DNA of 64,000 nucleotides from JBLMXQ01 sp050257855 (GCA_050257855.1 JBLMXQ010000018.1:30763-94762), one strand, 5' to 3'. Numbered from the stretch's first letter, positions 7,701 through 17,114 are shown. Translations and numbers: made by a program. The notes: generated by a model not told the origin, from the letters alone.

Positions 7701-9279
7701 GACCCTCTCCAGCGTGAGCCATCGACCGCGCGCACGCCTTCAGTGTGACCTTGTCGATCTTGCCGGCTGCGTGCGACGGCAGTTCGCGCAGGAACTCTAT
7801 CTTCACCGGCACCTTGTGCGGGGGCAGCTTTGCCGCGCAGTATGCCCGGATTGCCTGCTCGCCGACGCCGGCGGGGCCGTCGCGCATCGTCACGAACGCC
7901 ACCGGAACCTCGCCCAGCAGTTCGTGCGGGGCGCCGACGACCGCCGCCTGATGAATCGCCGGGTGCTGGCAGAGCACGTCTTCGATCTCCCGGACGCCGA
8001 TGCGGTGCGCGCCGACCTTCAGGATGTCCTGTCGTCTGCCGACCAGGAACAGGTAGCCTTCCTCGTCCGCGTATCCGAGGTCGCCTGTCCGATAACCGCC
8101 CTGCCCGAACGCGCGGCGCGTCTCGTCGGGGTGGCCCCAATAGCCGGGCGAGATGTTCTCTCCGCGTGCGACCAGCTCGCCGACCTCGCCCGGCCGCGCG
8201 GGCCGACCGTCCTCCGTGACCACGTCGACGCCGACGCCGTGGATCGGCCGGCCGATCGACCCGATCTTGCGCGGCAGATCGCCAGGCGGCAGACAGGTGA
8301 TTCGCGCCGAAGCCTCGGTGGCGCCGTACATGACGTGGAACGGCACCGGCGGGCCCTCCGCCAGCCACGCGCAAATATGCGATGGCGGCATGGCGCCGCC
8401 CGCCTGGGTGACGTACCTCAGATCGGGAAAGGTCATCGTCTTCAGATCGGACCGATGCAGGAGGATCGCGAACGTGGACGGCACTCCCGCGAATCCGGTG
8501 ACGTGGCGTTCACGCATCGCCTGAAGGACGACGTTCGGATACGCGAAGCGATTGTCGAGCACGACGGAGCCGCCGACCATCACGTGCGTGTGCAGCAGCG
8601 AGAGGCCGTAAACGTAGTACAGCGGCAGCACGCACATGACCCGATCCGAAGCGGTGAGACCGAGACACGCGACGATCGACCGCGTGTTCGCGACGATGTT
8701 CCGGTGGGTCAGCATCACGCCGCGGGCGCTCCCGGTGCTGCCCGACGTGTAGACGACGGCCGCGAGCGAGTCGTCGGCGATGTCGATGGTTGGCGGCGGC
8801 GTCGCAGGCGCGGCCGCGAGCGCCGCCTCAACCGTCTCCGACGGCGTGTACCCGCCGCCGGACTCGACCCTGCCGTTCGCCGACGTCGAGACCAGCCAGC
8901 GGACGTTCGCGGCGTCGGAGTCCGGCGCGACAGCTCTCAGCGTCGCACGGTCGGTAATGCCCAGCGACGGTGCGCAGTCGACGATCGCCGCCGCGAGCCG
9001 ATCGTTCCGGGGACCAGCCGGCAGGGGAACGGCGACGGCGCCCGCCCGCATCACGCCGAAATACGCGGCAACGAAATCGATCGAGTTCTCGAGCGCGAGC
9101 ACCACGCGATCGCGCGGTTGGACGCCGTGTCGAAGGCACGCGTGCGCGTAGCGGCCGCTCAGCCTCGTGAGCTGGTCGTACGTGGCGAGGCCCTTGGTCG
9201 TGAGGAGGGCGGGAGCCTCCGGAGTGTCCCGCGCCGACCGTTCGAGCAGCTGATGGACCAGCATCGCGTCAGCGCTCAC
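7636..9279 (-). CDS. AMP-dependent acyl-CoA/ACP ligase
   Basis: 547-residue ANL-superfamily enzyme that would activate a carboxylate as acyl-AMP and pass it to a thiol, most plausibly the neighbouring carrier protein. Seen: phosphate loop VVYTSGSTGSARGVMLTH at 175-191, adenine motif VMYGATEAS, hinge region YRTGDLGYADEEGYLFLVGR and the C-terminal catalytic Lys motif AAGKIDK. The GTG at 9279 overlaps the asnB stop as GTGA (9276-9279), a sign of translational coupling; an internal ATG at 9264 also exists. Related ligases occur in exosortase-associated polysaccharide loci next to AsnB-type amidotransferases, but no exosortase is seen here. The substrate is unknown. Confidence 0.9.
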   Translation of the reverse strand: MSADAMLVHQLLERSARDTPEAPALLTTKGLATYDQLTRLSGRYAHACLRHGVQPRDRVVLALENSIDFVAAYFGVMRAGAVAVPLPAGPRNDRLAAAIVDCAPSLGITDRATLRAVAPDSDAANVRWLVSTSANGRVESGGGYTPSETVEAALAAAPATPPPTIDIADDSLAAVVYTSGSTGSARGVMLTHRNIVANTRSIVACLGLTASDRVMCVLPLYYVYGLSLLHTHVMVGGSVVLDNRFAYPNVVLQAMRERHVTGFAGVPSTFAILLHRSDLKTMTFPDLRYVTQAGGAMPPSHICAWLAEGPPVPFHVMYGATEASARITCLPPGDLPRKIGSIGRPIHGVGVDVVTEDGRPARPGEVGELVARGENISPGYWGHPDETRRAFGQGGYRTGDLGYADEEGYLFLVGRRQDILKVGAHRIGVREIEDVLCQHPAIHQAAVVGAPHELLGEVPVAFVTMRDGPAGVGEQAIRAYCAAKLPPHKVPVKIEFLRELPSHAAGKIDKVTLKACARSMAHAGEGHASDDDGYGHHRDDGPELHRQ

Positions 9280-11291
9280 GATTTGACGTCCGCGAGTTGA
9301 CTCAACTGGTCCACGCGTCGCGTGTACGGCAGCGCCGGCGGCGTCGCGGGACGCTGCCGGATGTACTGGTCGTAGAGGAGCTGGGTCGACAGCAGCCCGA
9401 CCAACCCCATGTTGTCCGCGTTCGAGAACTGAGTGGACGGCGTGGCCGCCAGGCACTTCTCGATCAGACGGCGACCCGCGGCCGCATCGAACACGCCGGC
9501 TTCGCCGAGGCTCCGGAGGTCCGCGACGTGCTCGATCCATTCGCGCGCTTCCGGCTGGACCAGCGCTAGCGCGTCAGGCGCTCGATAAGGCTGCTTCTTC
9601 CGTTCGCGGATGAGAGATGGAACGAGTCCGGACGAAGCACGCTTCAACACGTGCTTTTCGTCGAGCACCCGCAGCTTCGCCGCCGCCGGCAGCGAATCGG
9701 CGAGCCGCGCCACGTTGCGATCGAGGAATGGGAACCGCCCCTCGATCGAATGAGCCATCAGCATCCGGTCGCCCTGCGACGCGAGAAGGTATCCGGACAG
9801 GAGCGTGCGGATCTCGAGGTACTGGTCCTGTGCCAGGTATGTCCACCGCGAGAATGCACCCGGGAGATCGCCGAGCAGATCGGCGACGACGTCAGCGCCC
9901 GACAGCCTGCTGGACAGGTCCCTGCTGAAGAGTCTTTTGAGCGAGCCCGTGGAGCGCCACCGCAGGTCGTGGCCGAAGCCGGGTCGTGCCCAGGCGTCCA
10001 GGCGCTGGCCGAAGAACTGACGGCTGATCGCCCCGTTTCCAGCGGGAGAACGACCGAGATACGGGTACAAGCGCTGAAGGAGCGCGGGTCGGCGCACTGA
10101 CGCTGGCTCGCGCGCCCAGAACCGGCGGACCTTCGCTTCGCGGAACAGGTCGTAGCCCCCGAACAGCTCGTCCGCGCCTTCCCCGGTCAGGACGACCTTG
10201 ATTCCGGCCTTCTGCACGTGGCGCGACAGCAGGAACAGGGGCGCCGGCGCCGTCCGCAGCACGGGCCGCTCCGTGTGTGCGATGACCTCGGGAAATACGC
10301 GCGCGATGTCGCTCTTCGACACCCGCACCTCGCGGTGATCGCTGCCGAGGTACCTGGCCATGGCGCGCTGGTACGGTGTTTCGTCGTAATCGGCGTCATC
10401 GAACCCCAGCGAGAACGTGCAGAATCGTCTGCCTCTCGCGCGAAGGGCGAGCGCCGCAATCAACGAGCTGTCGAGTCCGCCCGAGAGATAGCTGCCCACG
10501 GGCACGTCGGAGCGCAGCATGCGCAGCCGTGTCGCCTCGGCGAGGGCGGCCCTTACCGCGACGACGGCATCGTCCATGGATCCTGCGAATGCGCCGTCCG
10601 TTCCCTCCGGAAAGTCCGGCCGGCAGCACGAGGTCTCGGCGACGCGGCCGTTCGAGTAGGTGCGCACGCACCCGGGCTCGACCTCCTCGATTCCTTCGAA
10701 CACCGTCCGCGGCGCGATGGTTGTCCAGAAGGTGAACGTCTGGTCGAGGCCGACGGGATCGAACCGGCGGGGAAGCTCGGGGTCGCCGACGAGAATCGCC
10801 CTGATCTCGCTGGCGAAGTAGAGCCGGCCGCCTCGCCGCGCGACGTACAGCGGCCGCACGCCGAATGGATCTCTCGCCAGGACGAGGGTGCGGCGCGACG
10901 CGTCCCAGAGCGCCGCCGACCACTGGCCGTTGAACCTGGAGAACGCGGCCTCGCGCCACTGCTCGTACGCGTGCACGATGACTTCGGTGTCGCTGTGCGA
11001 TCTGAAGCGGTGGCCCGCCTCTTCGAGCTCGCGGCGCAGCTCCACGTAGTTGAAGATTTCGCCGTTGAACACAATCCACAACGTGCCGTCTTCGTTTGAC
11101 AGCGGCTGCTGGCCCCTCTCGAGATCGATGATGGCCAGGCGCGCGTGGCTCAGGCCGGCGGCCGCGTCGCGATACACGCCGGACCCGTCGGGACCGCGAT
11201 GCCGTAGCGACGCAGCCATCCGATCGAGAGCCTCGATGTCGGGCGGCGGCCCAGACGATCCGAGGTTGACGATCCCTGCGATACCGCACAT
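9276..11291 (-). CDS. asnB: Asparagine synthase-type glutamine amidotransferase
   Basis: 671-residue glutamine-hydrolysing amidotransferase. Seen: catalytic Cys2 (MCGIAGIVNL), glutaminase motifs RHRGPDGSG (30-38) and VFNGEIFNY, then the ATP pyrophosphatase loop LSGGLDSS at 269-276 of the synthetase domain. Family knowledge: ammonia released from Gln is channelled to an adenylated carboxylate to form an amide. Longer than the 550-residue E. coli enzyme and flanked by a ligase, carrier protein and NadE, so it is more likely a specialised amidotransferase of this operon than the asparagine supplier. Its ATG overlaps the nadE stop by one base (TGATG at 11289-11293). Confidence 0.93.
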   Translation of the reverse strand: MCGIAGIVNLGSSGPPPDIEALDRMAASLRHRGPDGSGVYRDAAAGLSHARLAIIDLERGQQPLSNEDGTLWIVFNGEIFNYVELRRELEEAGHRFRSHSDTEVIVHAYEQWREAAFSRFNGQWSAALWDASRRTLVLARDPFGVRPLYVARRGGRLYFASEIRAILVGDPELPRRFDPVGLDQTFTFWTTIAPRTVFEGIEEVEPGCVRTYSNGRVAETSCCRPDFPEGTDGAFAGSMDDAVVAVRAALAEATRLRMLRSDVPVGSYLSGGLDSSLIAALALRARGRRFCTFSLGFDDADYDETPYQRAMARYLGSDHREVRVSKSDIARVFPEVIAHTERPVLRTAPAPLFLLSRHVQKAGIKVVLTGEGADELFGGYDLFREAKVRRFWAREPASVRRPALLQRLYPYLGRSPAGNGAISRQFFGQRLDAWARPGFGHDLRWRSTGSLKRLFSRDLSSRLSGADVVADLLGDLPGAFSRWTYLAQDQYLEIRTLLSGYLLASQGDRMLMAHSIEGRFPFLDRNVARLADSLPAAAKLRVLDEKHVLKRASSGLVPSLIRERKKQPYRAPDALALVQPEAREWIEHVADLRSLGEAGVFDAAAGRRLIEKCLAATPSTQFSNADNMGLVGLLSTQLLYDQYIRQRPATPPALPYTRRVDQLSQLADVKS

Positions 11292-12289
11292 CAGCCGTCG
11301 ACCTCTGCGACCGGTTCGACGAGCAGCGGACGGACATGAAGGTAACGCGTGGCCCGGCGCTTCTGATCGATATCGCGATACACGCGTTCGACCTGCACTT
11401 CCGTGAGCCCGGCGGCACCAGCGACATCAGCCGCCGGGACGCGATGGTTGCGGCCGTACAGACACAGGTCCATCTGTTCATAGGGCAGGGCGAAGAAGAA
11501 CTCCTCCTGTGTCTGCGGCAGAGAGAACGTGTCGGTGGTCGGCCGCCGTTCCCGGATTTCGTCCGGCACTCCGAGGTACCCGGCAAGTGCATATACCTGG
11601 GTCTTGAACAGGTGCGCGATCGGCTTCAGATCGGCAGCGCCGTCTCCCTGCTTGACGAAGAATCCCTGGTCGTACTCCAGGCGGTTGGGCGTTCCGGCGA
11701 CCGCGTAGTTCAGACGGTCGGAGTGGTAGTACTCCAGGAGCTTCCGGACGCGCTGCTTGAAATTCGTGGCGGCGACCAGTTGGAGATAGGCGGCTGCTGG
11801 CAGTCGACAGGTGCTCAGCTCGCCTGAGGGCGCCTCGATCGTGAGCTCGGACACGTTGAGGCGATCGCGATCGAGGATCGACGGCAGGGTGATCTTGCAC
11901 CGGTACCCGTCGCCGTAGTCCGGAAACACCTCACGGATGGCTTCGGCCTGACGCGTGTAGCAGCCGGCGGCGGCCAGGAGCGGCTCGACGTCTTCCACGA
12001 TCGTCGGCAGGCCGAACTGCGACGTGAGAAGCCGTCCAAGGCGAAGGGCGTCGGCTGAGGAGTCGCGCTCCGGCATGAGCAGGACGAGGACGCGTTCGCC
12101 GCCGAGCGCGCGTGCGCACAGGCAGGTCACGACTGAGCTGTCGATGCCGCCAGAGAGGCCGATCACGACGCCGCGCCGGTGGAGCACCGTCAGCACCTGG
12201 TGGCGAATGGCCTCCTGGATCTGCGCGGCGGTGCGCGCGGCATCGATGGCGAGGACATCACGCGAAAACGCCGTCATCGGTGTCTCCAC
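11291..12289 (-). CDS. nadE: Ammonia-dependent NAD+ synthetase-like protein
   Basis: 332-residue member of the NadE family: adenylates a carboxylate and amidates it with ammonia; the classical substrate is deamido-NAD+. Seen: P-loop GLSGGIDSS at 44-52, the motif LEYYHSDRLNYAVAGTPNRLE and LKPIAHLFKTQVYALA. It has no glutaminase domain and is longer than stand-alone NadE of about 275 residues, carrying an insertion around 120-165. Because it is embedded between an acyltransferase and asnB, it may be a dedicated operon enzyme rather than housekeeping NadE. GTG at 12289 (behind GAGG) or ATG at 12277 (behind GGAG) could be the start. Confidence 0.87.
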   Translation of the reverse strand: METPMTAFSRDVLAIDAARTAAQIQEAIRHQVLTVLHRRGVVIGLSGGIDSSVVTCLCARALGGERVLVLLMPERDSSADALRLGRLLTSQFGLPTIVEDVEPLLAAAGCYTRQAEAIREVFPDYGDGYRCKITLPSILDRDRLNVSELTIEAPSGELSTCRLPAAAYLQLVAATNFKQRVRKLLEYYHSDRLNYAVAGTPNRLEYDQGFFVKQGDGAADLKPIAHLFKTQVYALAGYLGVPDEIRERRPTTDTFSLPQTQEEFFFALPYEQMDLCLYGRNHRVPAADVAGAAGLTEVQVERVYRDIDQKRRATRYLHVRPLLVEPVAEVDG

Positions 12290-12296
12290 GGGTGCC

Positions 12297-12818
12297 TCAC
12301 ATCGAGGCGTTGCGGGATTCGGCGCCGGCGCCCGACCGCGTCAGCCTGAGGCCTCGCACGAACTCCTCGTACGGATGCTCGGCGGTGAGCGGCACGGATG
12401 CGACACCCAGCGCCCCGGCCGCGGGAGCGCCCCAGACCGTGTGCGCCGGCACGTTGCGGCTCACGACCGTGCCCGCCCGGATGACGGCGCCTTCGCCGAT
12501 TCGCACGTTCGGCAGGATGATGCAGTGCGGTCCGACGAACACGTCGTTCTCGATGACGACGTCGCCCTTGCTCGTCGGCCTCCGGGGTCCCCAGTAGAAA
12601 TGCGTGATGATCGAGCTGCGCAATCCGATCGTGCAGTTGTCCCCGATCCTGACGTGTTCCGGGTGCAGCTCGTCGATGTAGACCAGCTGGGCAATCCACA
12701 CGTTCCGGCCGATCTGAACGCCCCGACGCCGGTGCAGCCACGGCCGGACGGTCGCGCCGCCCGGCATCACGAACGCGAGCTTGTGGAGGAGTCTTCTGAC
12801 CGCGTCGGCAGCGTTCAT
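12297..12818 (-). CDS. Left-handed beta-helix (hexapeptide) acyltransferase
   Basis: 173-residue O-acyltransferase of the WcaF/maltose-acetyltransferase type, using acetyl-CoA or another acyl donor. Seen: hexapeptide-repeat strands GVQIGRNVWIAQLVYID, HVRIGDNCTIGLRSSI and VVIENDVFVGPHCIILPNVRIGEGAVI, then the ending VVSRNVPAHTVWGAPAA typical of the family, with His at the end of a coil as catalytic candidate. First gene of the operon; its stop lies seven bases before the nadE GTG. A GTG at 12842 would add eight residues; neither start has a strong ribosome site. The presence of an acyltransferase supports a surface-glycan or modified-metabolite role for the cassette. Confidence 0.85.
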   Translation of the reverse strand: MNAADAVRRLLHKLAFVMPGGATVRPWLHRRRGVQIGRNVWIAQLVYIDELHPEHVRIGDNCTIGLRSSIITHFYWGPRRPTSKGDVVIENDVFVGPHCIILPNVRIGEGAVIRAGTVVSRNVPAHTVWGAPAAGALGVASVPLTAEHPYEEFVRGLRLTRSGAGAESRNASM

Positions 12819-12975
12819 CGTGAACTCGTCAGAGCAACTCACGAGCCAGATTGAATGATGGAGTTCGCCGCGCCTCGTCAGCGGAGTCGAGATCTTAAGC
12901 CGCCGTCGAGCAAGACATTCATCTGCCAGTCGTGCGGATATATCGATGTTTCGCGCGTCGTCGTGCCGTGGTCAT

Positions 12976-12991
12976 TGCCGAATAATCGGCA
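12976..12991. promoter_or_regulatory. Palindrome upstream of the biosynthetic operon
   Basis: Perfect inverted repeat TGCCGA-ATAA-TCGGCA, about 150 bases upstream of the acyltransferase start and about 50 bases after the end of the VWA gene. It may be an operator for the operon or a weak stem ending the VWA transcript; no T-run follows on either strand. No convincing -35/-10 pair was identified in 12843-13043. Confidence 0.35.
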
Positions 12992-13043
12992 CAACCCTGA
13001 CGGCATTCCGGCAATGAAAGCCATGCAGTGTTGCGACCTGCTG

Positions 13044-13991
13044 TCAGCCTTTCGGTGCGACGTAGCTCCTGCGGCCGCGCGCCTTCAGACCCTTGCCCGC
13101 AACGCGCACGTCGATGCGGTGCACCTTGCCGTCGCGCTTCGGCGGGGTGAAGCCGAGCAGGTACTGGCTGTGCAGTTCATCGGCCACGCTCGTGAACGCC
13201 GCGCCCAGATCGTCGCCGTACCGGATCTCCGCATAGCCTCCGCCGGTCTCCTCGGCGACGCGCGCGAGCCCGGGATCGGGAAGATCGGCGAGCAGCGCGG
13301 CCTGGAGACTGCCGGGCCCGATGGCCCCGCCCGGCGGCCGCTGCGGACGGCTGTGCATGCCGACGGCGTAGACCATCACGTCCTCGTTCCGCGCGCGGTC
13401 GATCACCTCTGCCTGGCTCGAGGCGCGATGGCGGAAGTCGATTGGTCCGCTGTCCTTGCCGTCGCTCAGCACCAGAATCACGCGGCGCTGGTCGTCCCGA
13501 TCGCCGAACGTGTCCATCGCCTCCTCCAGCGCCCGCCAGAGCGGAGTGGGGGCGTCGGGCGCGATCGTATCGGGCAGCGCCGCCAGAAGCCCACCGGGAT
13601 CGTGCGTGAACGAGGGACTGATCGTGACCTGTTCGCCGAACGATCCCACACGCACCTCGTCGTCAGGACGAAGCCGCGCGAAGAGCTGCTCGGACGCCGC
13701 GCGCAGCAGCGGAAGATTGCCGGCCATGCTGCCCGACACGTCCAGCATGACGACGAGCTTGATGGGCTGCGGGGAGTTGTCGAACTGGGCGAGCCGCTGC
13801 GGCTTCCTGTCGTCGCGCACCTCGAAGTCGCCGCGCGTCAGCGAGGTGACGAGCCGCCCGTCGCGATCGGTGACGGTGACGAAGACCCGCACCGCGTCCC
13901 CGCGGCCGCGAAAGACCGGCTGCTGCGCGAATATGCCGTGCAGGCTGATGACGGAGGCGGCCAGGACGCCGCATGCGACGAGTCGGGTCAT
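13044..13991 (-). CDS. Secreted VWA-domain protein
   Basis: 315-residue exported protein of the acidobacterial VWFA family. Seen: a signal peptide (residues 1-22, ending HGIFAQ), a short beta domain (FVTVTDRDGRLVTSLTRGDF) typical of the N-terminus of these proteins, and a von Willebrand type A domain from about 77 with the metal-ion-dependent adhesion site DVSGS at 84-88, Thr near 153 (APTPLW) and Asp in LSDGKDSG. It ends with FTSVADELHSQYLLGFTPPK, a family hallmark. Likely binds a protein partner outside the cytoplasm; the partner is unknown. Single gene, divergent from the amidase. Confidence 0.87.
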   Translation of the reverse strand: MTRLVACGVLAASVISLHGIFAQQPVFRGRGDAVRVFVTVTDRDGRLVTSLTRGDFEVRDDRKPQRLAQFDNSPQPIKLVVMLDVSGSMAGNLPLLRAASEQLFARLRPDDEVRVGSFGEQVTISPSFTHDPGGLLAALPDTIAPDAPTPLWRALEEAMDTFGDRDDQRRVILVLSDGKDSGPIDFRHRASSQAEVIDRARNEDVMVYAVGMHSRPQRPPGGAIGPGSLQAALLADLPDPGLARVAEETGGGYAEIRYGDDLGAAFTSVADELHSQYLLGFTPPKRDGKVHRIDVRVAGKGLKARGRRSYVAPKG

Positions 13992-14116
13992 GCTCGCGAT
14001 CTCTTTCGGAAGCAGCAGGCGGCGATCCCAGTAATATCACGGACGCCCCCGCCATTGCGGGTATGCTTGGCCCGTCGGACGACCGTGCCCCGAGCAGTCG
14101 CCGCTGAGGACTCGCC

Positions 14117-15940
14117 ATGAACACACGTCGGCAATTCCTGCTCACCGCTCCCCTGGGAATGCTCGGGGCGGCAGCCGCCTGCCGGCGCGGACAGCCGCCG
14201 GCGCAGCAGTCGGCCGCCGGCAGTGCTGCGCCGCCGACACCGGGCGCGCCGCCCGCCTTCGCGACGGCGCCCGCGTCAGGCCCCGAGGTCTCGCCGGCCA
14301 CGTTCGCCGAAGCAGAAAAACTCGTGCAGGTGACGTTGAGCGCCGGCGAGCGCGACGAGGCGGCCGGGAGCTGGCGGCGGGCGATGGCGCCACTGCTCGA
14401 GCGGCGCACCGGACCGCGGAAGGTCGCCCTCGCCCCCGACGTCGCCCCCGCCACCCGCTGGAACCCGGTCGGCATTCTCCCCGGGGGCACGGCCGGGCCG
14501 ACACGCGACGCGTTCGTACGCACCGGGGACGATGCGGTGCCGCTGCCTTCGAGCGACGCCGACATCGCCTTTTCTCCCGTGACGCGGCTGTCGCGCTGGA
14601 TCGAGAAGAGACAGCTCACCTCCGAGCGGCTCACGAACATCTACCTCCAGCGGATCGAGCAGTTCGATCGGCAGCTTCGGTGCATCATCACGCTCACGAA
14701 GGAATCTGCGGTCGCGCAGGCGAGGAAAGCCGACGCGGAGATCGCGGCGGGACGCTACCGCGGGCCGCTGCACGGGATTCCATTCGGTGTGAAGGACCTG
14801 CTCGACACCGCGGGCATCCCGACCACGTATGGCGCCGAGCCGTTCAGGAATCGCGTGCCGGCCGCCGATTCCGCCGTCGTGCACCGTTTGTACGAGGCCG
14901 GGGCCGTGCTCGTCGCCAAACTGAGTCTGGGGGCGCTGGCGCTCAACGACATCTGGTTCGGCGGGCAGACGATGAATCCGTGGCTGCTCGAGGAAGGTGC
15001 GTCGGGATCGAGCGCGGGGCCGGGCGCCGCGACCGCGGCCGGGCTGGTCGCCTTCTCGGTCGGCAGCGAAACCGGCGGCAGCATCGTCGCGCCCTCGATG
15101 CGATGCGGCGTCACAGGCCTCCGGCCGACCTTCGGGCGCGTCGCGCGCACCGGCGCGATGACGCTCTGCTGGTCGCTCGACAAGCTCGGGCCGATGACGC
15201 GGAGCGTCGAGGACGCGATGCTGGTCCTGCAGGCGATCGCCGGGCCCGACCCGGGCGACGTGTCGAGCGTGCCGAGCCATCTCGAGTTCGACGCGACGGC
15301 GCCGGTGACCGGCCTCCGCGTCGGGTACTTCCCGGCGTGGATGAACACGCCCCCGGCGACCGACGTCGACCGAGCGGCCCTCGCGACCGTCACGAAACTG
15401 GGAATGGCGGCCACGGAGGTGAGCCTGCCCGACTGGCCGTACGATTCGCTGCAGCACGTGCTCTTCAGCGAAGCGGCGGCCTCGTTCGAGGATCTCACGC
15501 TGTCGGGCGGCCTCGGGGAACTGAGAGCGCAGGTCCCCGATGCGTGGCCGAACCTGTTCCGGCAGGCGCGCTTTCTGTCAGCGGTGGACTTCGTGCAGGC
15601 CGATCGTCTGCGGCGCCGCGTGGCGAACGAGATGGCGCGCGTGTTCTCCGAGGTGGACCTGCTCCTCGTGCCGTCGCTCCGCGACGAGATGCTCACGCTG
15701 TCGAATTTCACGGGCCATCCGTCGCTCACGCTGCGCGCAGGCTTCGTCCACGTTTCGGAGGCGCGGAGCGACTGGGCGCCCGACCCGAAACATCCGCTCC
15801 CGAAGTTCTCGCCGCCCCGGCGCGTGCCCCACGGCGTGACGCTGCTCGGCCGACTCTTCGAGGAGGGGACCGTCGCGCGCGCCGGACTCGCGCTCGAACG
15901 GGCGTTCGGCGTGGCCGGAGAACGCCCGCCGGGGTTCTAG
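14117..15940 (+). CDS. Tat-exported amidase, putative lipoprotein
   Basis: 607-residue amidase-signature hydrolase. Seen: Tat motif RRQFL at 4-8 and a lipobox-like AAAC (Cys22), so it is probably folded in the cytoplasm, exported and anchored; a low-complexity Ala/Pro linker 27-55; then the amidase domain with the Ser-cisSer-Lys triad Lys226 (GIPFGVKDLLDTAG), Ser298 (GASGSSAGPG) and Ser322 (ETGGSIVAPS). Relatives are usually annotated as Glu-tRNA(Gln) amidotransferase subunit A-like, but export and the absence of GatB/C argue against that role; small amides or peptides in the periplasm are more likely substrates. Confidence 0.88.
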   Translation: MNTRRQFLLTAPLGMLGAAAACRRGQPPAQQSAAGSAAPPTPGAPPAFATAPASGPEVSPATFAEAEKLVQVTLSAGERDEAAGSWRRAMAPLLERRTGPRKVALAPDVAPATRWNPVGILPGGTAGPTRDAFVRTGDDAVPLPSSDADIAFSPVTRLSRWIEKRQLTSERLTNIYLQRIEQFDRQLRCIITLTKESAVAQARKADAEIAAGRYRGPLHGIPFGVKDLLDTAGIPTTYGAEPFRNRVPAADSAVVHRLYEAGAVLVAKLSLGALALNDIWFGGQTMNPWLLEEGASGSSAGPGAATAAGLVAFSVGSETGGSIVAPSMRCGVTGLRPTFGRVARTGAMTLCWSLDKLGPMTRSVEDAMLVLQAIAGPDPGDVSSVPSHLEFDATAPVTGLRVGYFPAWMNTPPATDVDRAALATVTKLGMAATEVSLPDWPYDSLQHVLFSEAAASFEDLTLSGGLGELRAQVPDAWPNLFRQARFLSAVDFVQADRLRRRVANEMARVFSEVDLLLVPSLRDEMLTLSNFTGHPSLTLRAGFVHVSEARSDWAPDPKHPLPKFSPPRRVPHGVTLLGRLFEEGTVARAGLALERAFGVAGERPPGF

Positions 15941-16015
15941 CCGCCCGCGACGCCCGCCGCCGACGAACATCGTGTCAGCAGCGAGGGACGGGCCCGTGAC
16001 GCGCGCCCGGAGATT

Positions 16016-16504
16016 CTAGGAGCCGGTCGCCGCGAACCAGGAGCCCGTCGGGCTCGTGACGAACACGATCGGCGCAATGCACGGGGACGGCAGGCTCACG
16101 ACGTCGTCGATGATGGCGTCCCCGTCCGGGCTTGCGGGAAAGGTGTTCGTGGAGCGGTTCACGGTGGCCACGACGAGGTTGCCCGTCTGGTCGGTCGTCG
16201 GGGTGAGGCAACTGACGATCGCCTTGAACTGCGGGATCGGGTTCGTGCCCGCACCGGTGCCTTCTGCGAGGACCAGCCCCTGCACGCGCACCTGCACGCG
16301 GCCGTCGAAGCCCAGCTGGCCCATGCCCTTCGTCAGCATCCAGGGAATGCCGCCGCCGTTGACGCCCCGCACCGGGTTCGTCGTTCCGTTGAAGGGCCGC
16401 ACCACGGGCGTCATGGTATGGAACTCGAGAATCTTGTCACCGGTCAAACCGGTTCCAGGCAGGGCGAGCAGCAGTGAGAGCGCGAATCCGATCGTCTTGT
16501 GCAT
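16016..16504 (-). CDS. Hypothetical secreted protein
   Basis: 162-residue protein with a clear signal peptide (MHKTIGFALSLLLALPGTGLTG) and no recognised domain. The mature part is rich in Gly, Thr, Pro and Val, contains two Cys (TPTTDQ region and SPCIAPI) and ends FVTSPTGSWFAATGS, which suggests a small beta-rich exported protein. GGAGG four bases before the ATG at 16504 fixes the start and excludes an ATG at 16531. Related short proteins without assigned function are common in Acidobacteria. It is convergent with the amidase gene. Confidence 0.7.
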   Translation of the reverse strand: MHKTIGFALSLLLALPGTGLTGDKILEFHTMTPVVRPFNGTTNPVRGVNGGGIPWMLTKGMGQLGFDGRVQVRVQGLVLAEGTGAGTNPIPQFKAIVSCLTPTTDQTGNLVVATVNRSTNTFPASPDGDAIIDDVVSLPSPCIAPIVFVTSPTGSWFAATGS

Positions 16505-16706
16505 GGTTCCTCCATTGTTGAACACGAGCACACGCGAAGTGCATGGAACGCGCCATGGCCGCGACGCGCCTGTGTGGAGGAATTTCAGTTCAAGAAGCTC
16601 GATGTGGCGACCGTGGCCGCGGGGTCGCTTTTCCGATCGCGAAAGCGTCCTGCACCGGATGTAACTGGACCGGCTCGGAGGCGCGGCGCCGCGTCGCCGG
16701 GCCGGT

Positions 16707-17114
16707 TCACTTCCAGCCGGTCGGCTTGCGCGTGAACCGCGCGGGCAGGGTCGGCTTGGCGGTGGACGGGGAATCAGGTTCTCCCGACTGGCTCCGGATC
16801 TCGCGTTCGAGCTCCTCCTCGTCGGGCAGGCCCTCGAGCTGATCGACGAACATCAGCGAGTGCTGCGACGGAATCTCGAACTTCTTCCCGCACGTCTTGC
16901 AGGTCACCTCGTCGTCGAGGCGCAGGAGGTAATCGCGGAGCTTCGCGTATTTCGCTCGGTCCTCGTCGCTCGCGCCGGGGGGCAGCCGGTCCTTCTTCGA
17001 GCGCCGCACCCACCTGACGCTGTACTCGTTGGTGCGCCGGCACCGCGGACACTGATAGCGTCCCGGGCGCATTTCCGCCTTTTCGTTGAACAGGGCGCGT
17101 TCGTCGAGTGCCAT
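16707..17114 (-). CDS. Zinc-ribbon protein of unknown function
   Basis: 135-residue cytosolic protein with two CxxC knuckles, Cys22/Cys25 (QCPRCRRTNE) and Cys72/Cys75 (VTCKTCGKKFE), separated by a basic helical insert (RRSKKDRLPPGASDEDRAKYAKL). Together they can form one treble-clef or ribbon zinc site. An acidic helix (DQLEGLPDEEELEREI) and a basic tail rich in Pro follow. The layout suggests nucleic-acid or protein binding; no enzymatic motif is visible. It stands alone on the minus strand; the 200 bases between 16505 and 16706 hold no gene I can support. Confidence 0.65.
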   Translation of the reverse strand: MALDERALFNEKAEMRPGRYQCPRCRRTNEYSVRWVRRSKKDRLPPGASDEDRAKYAKLRDYLLRLDDEVTCKTCGKKFEIPSQHSLMFVDQLEGLPDEEELEREIRSQSGEPDSPSTAKPTLPARFTRKPTGWK

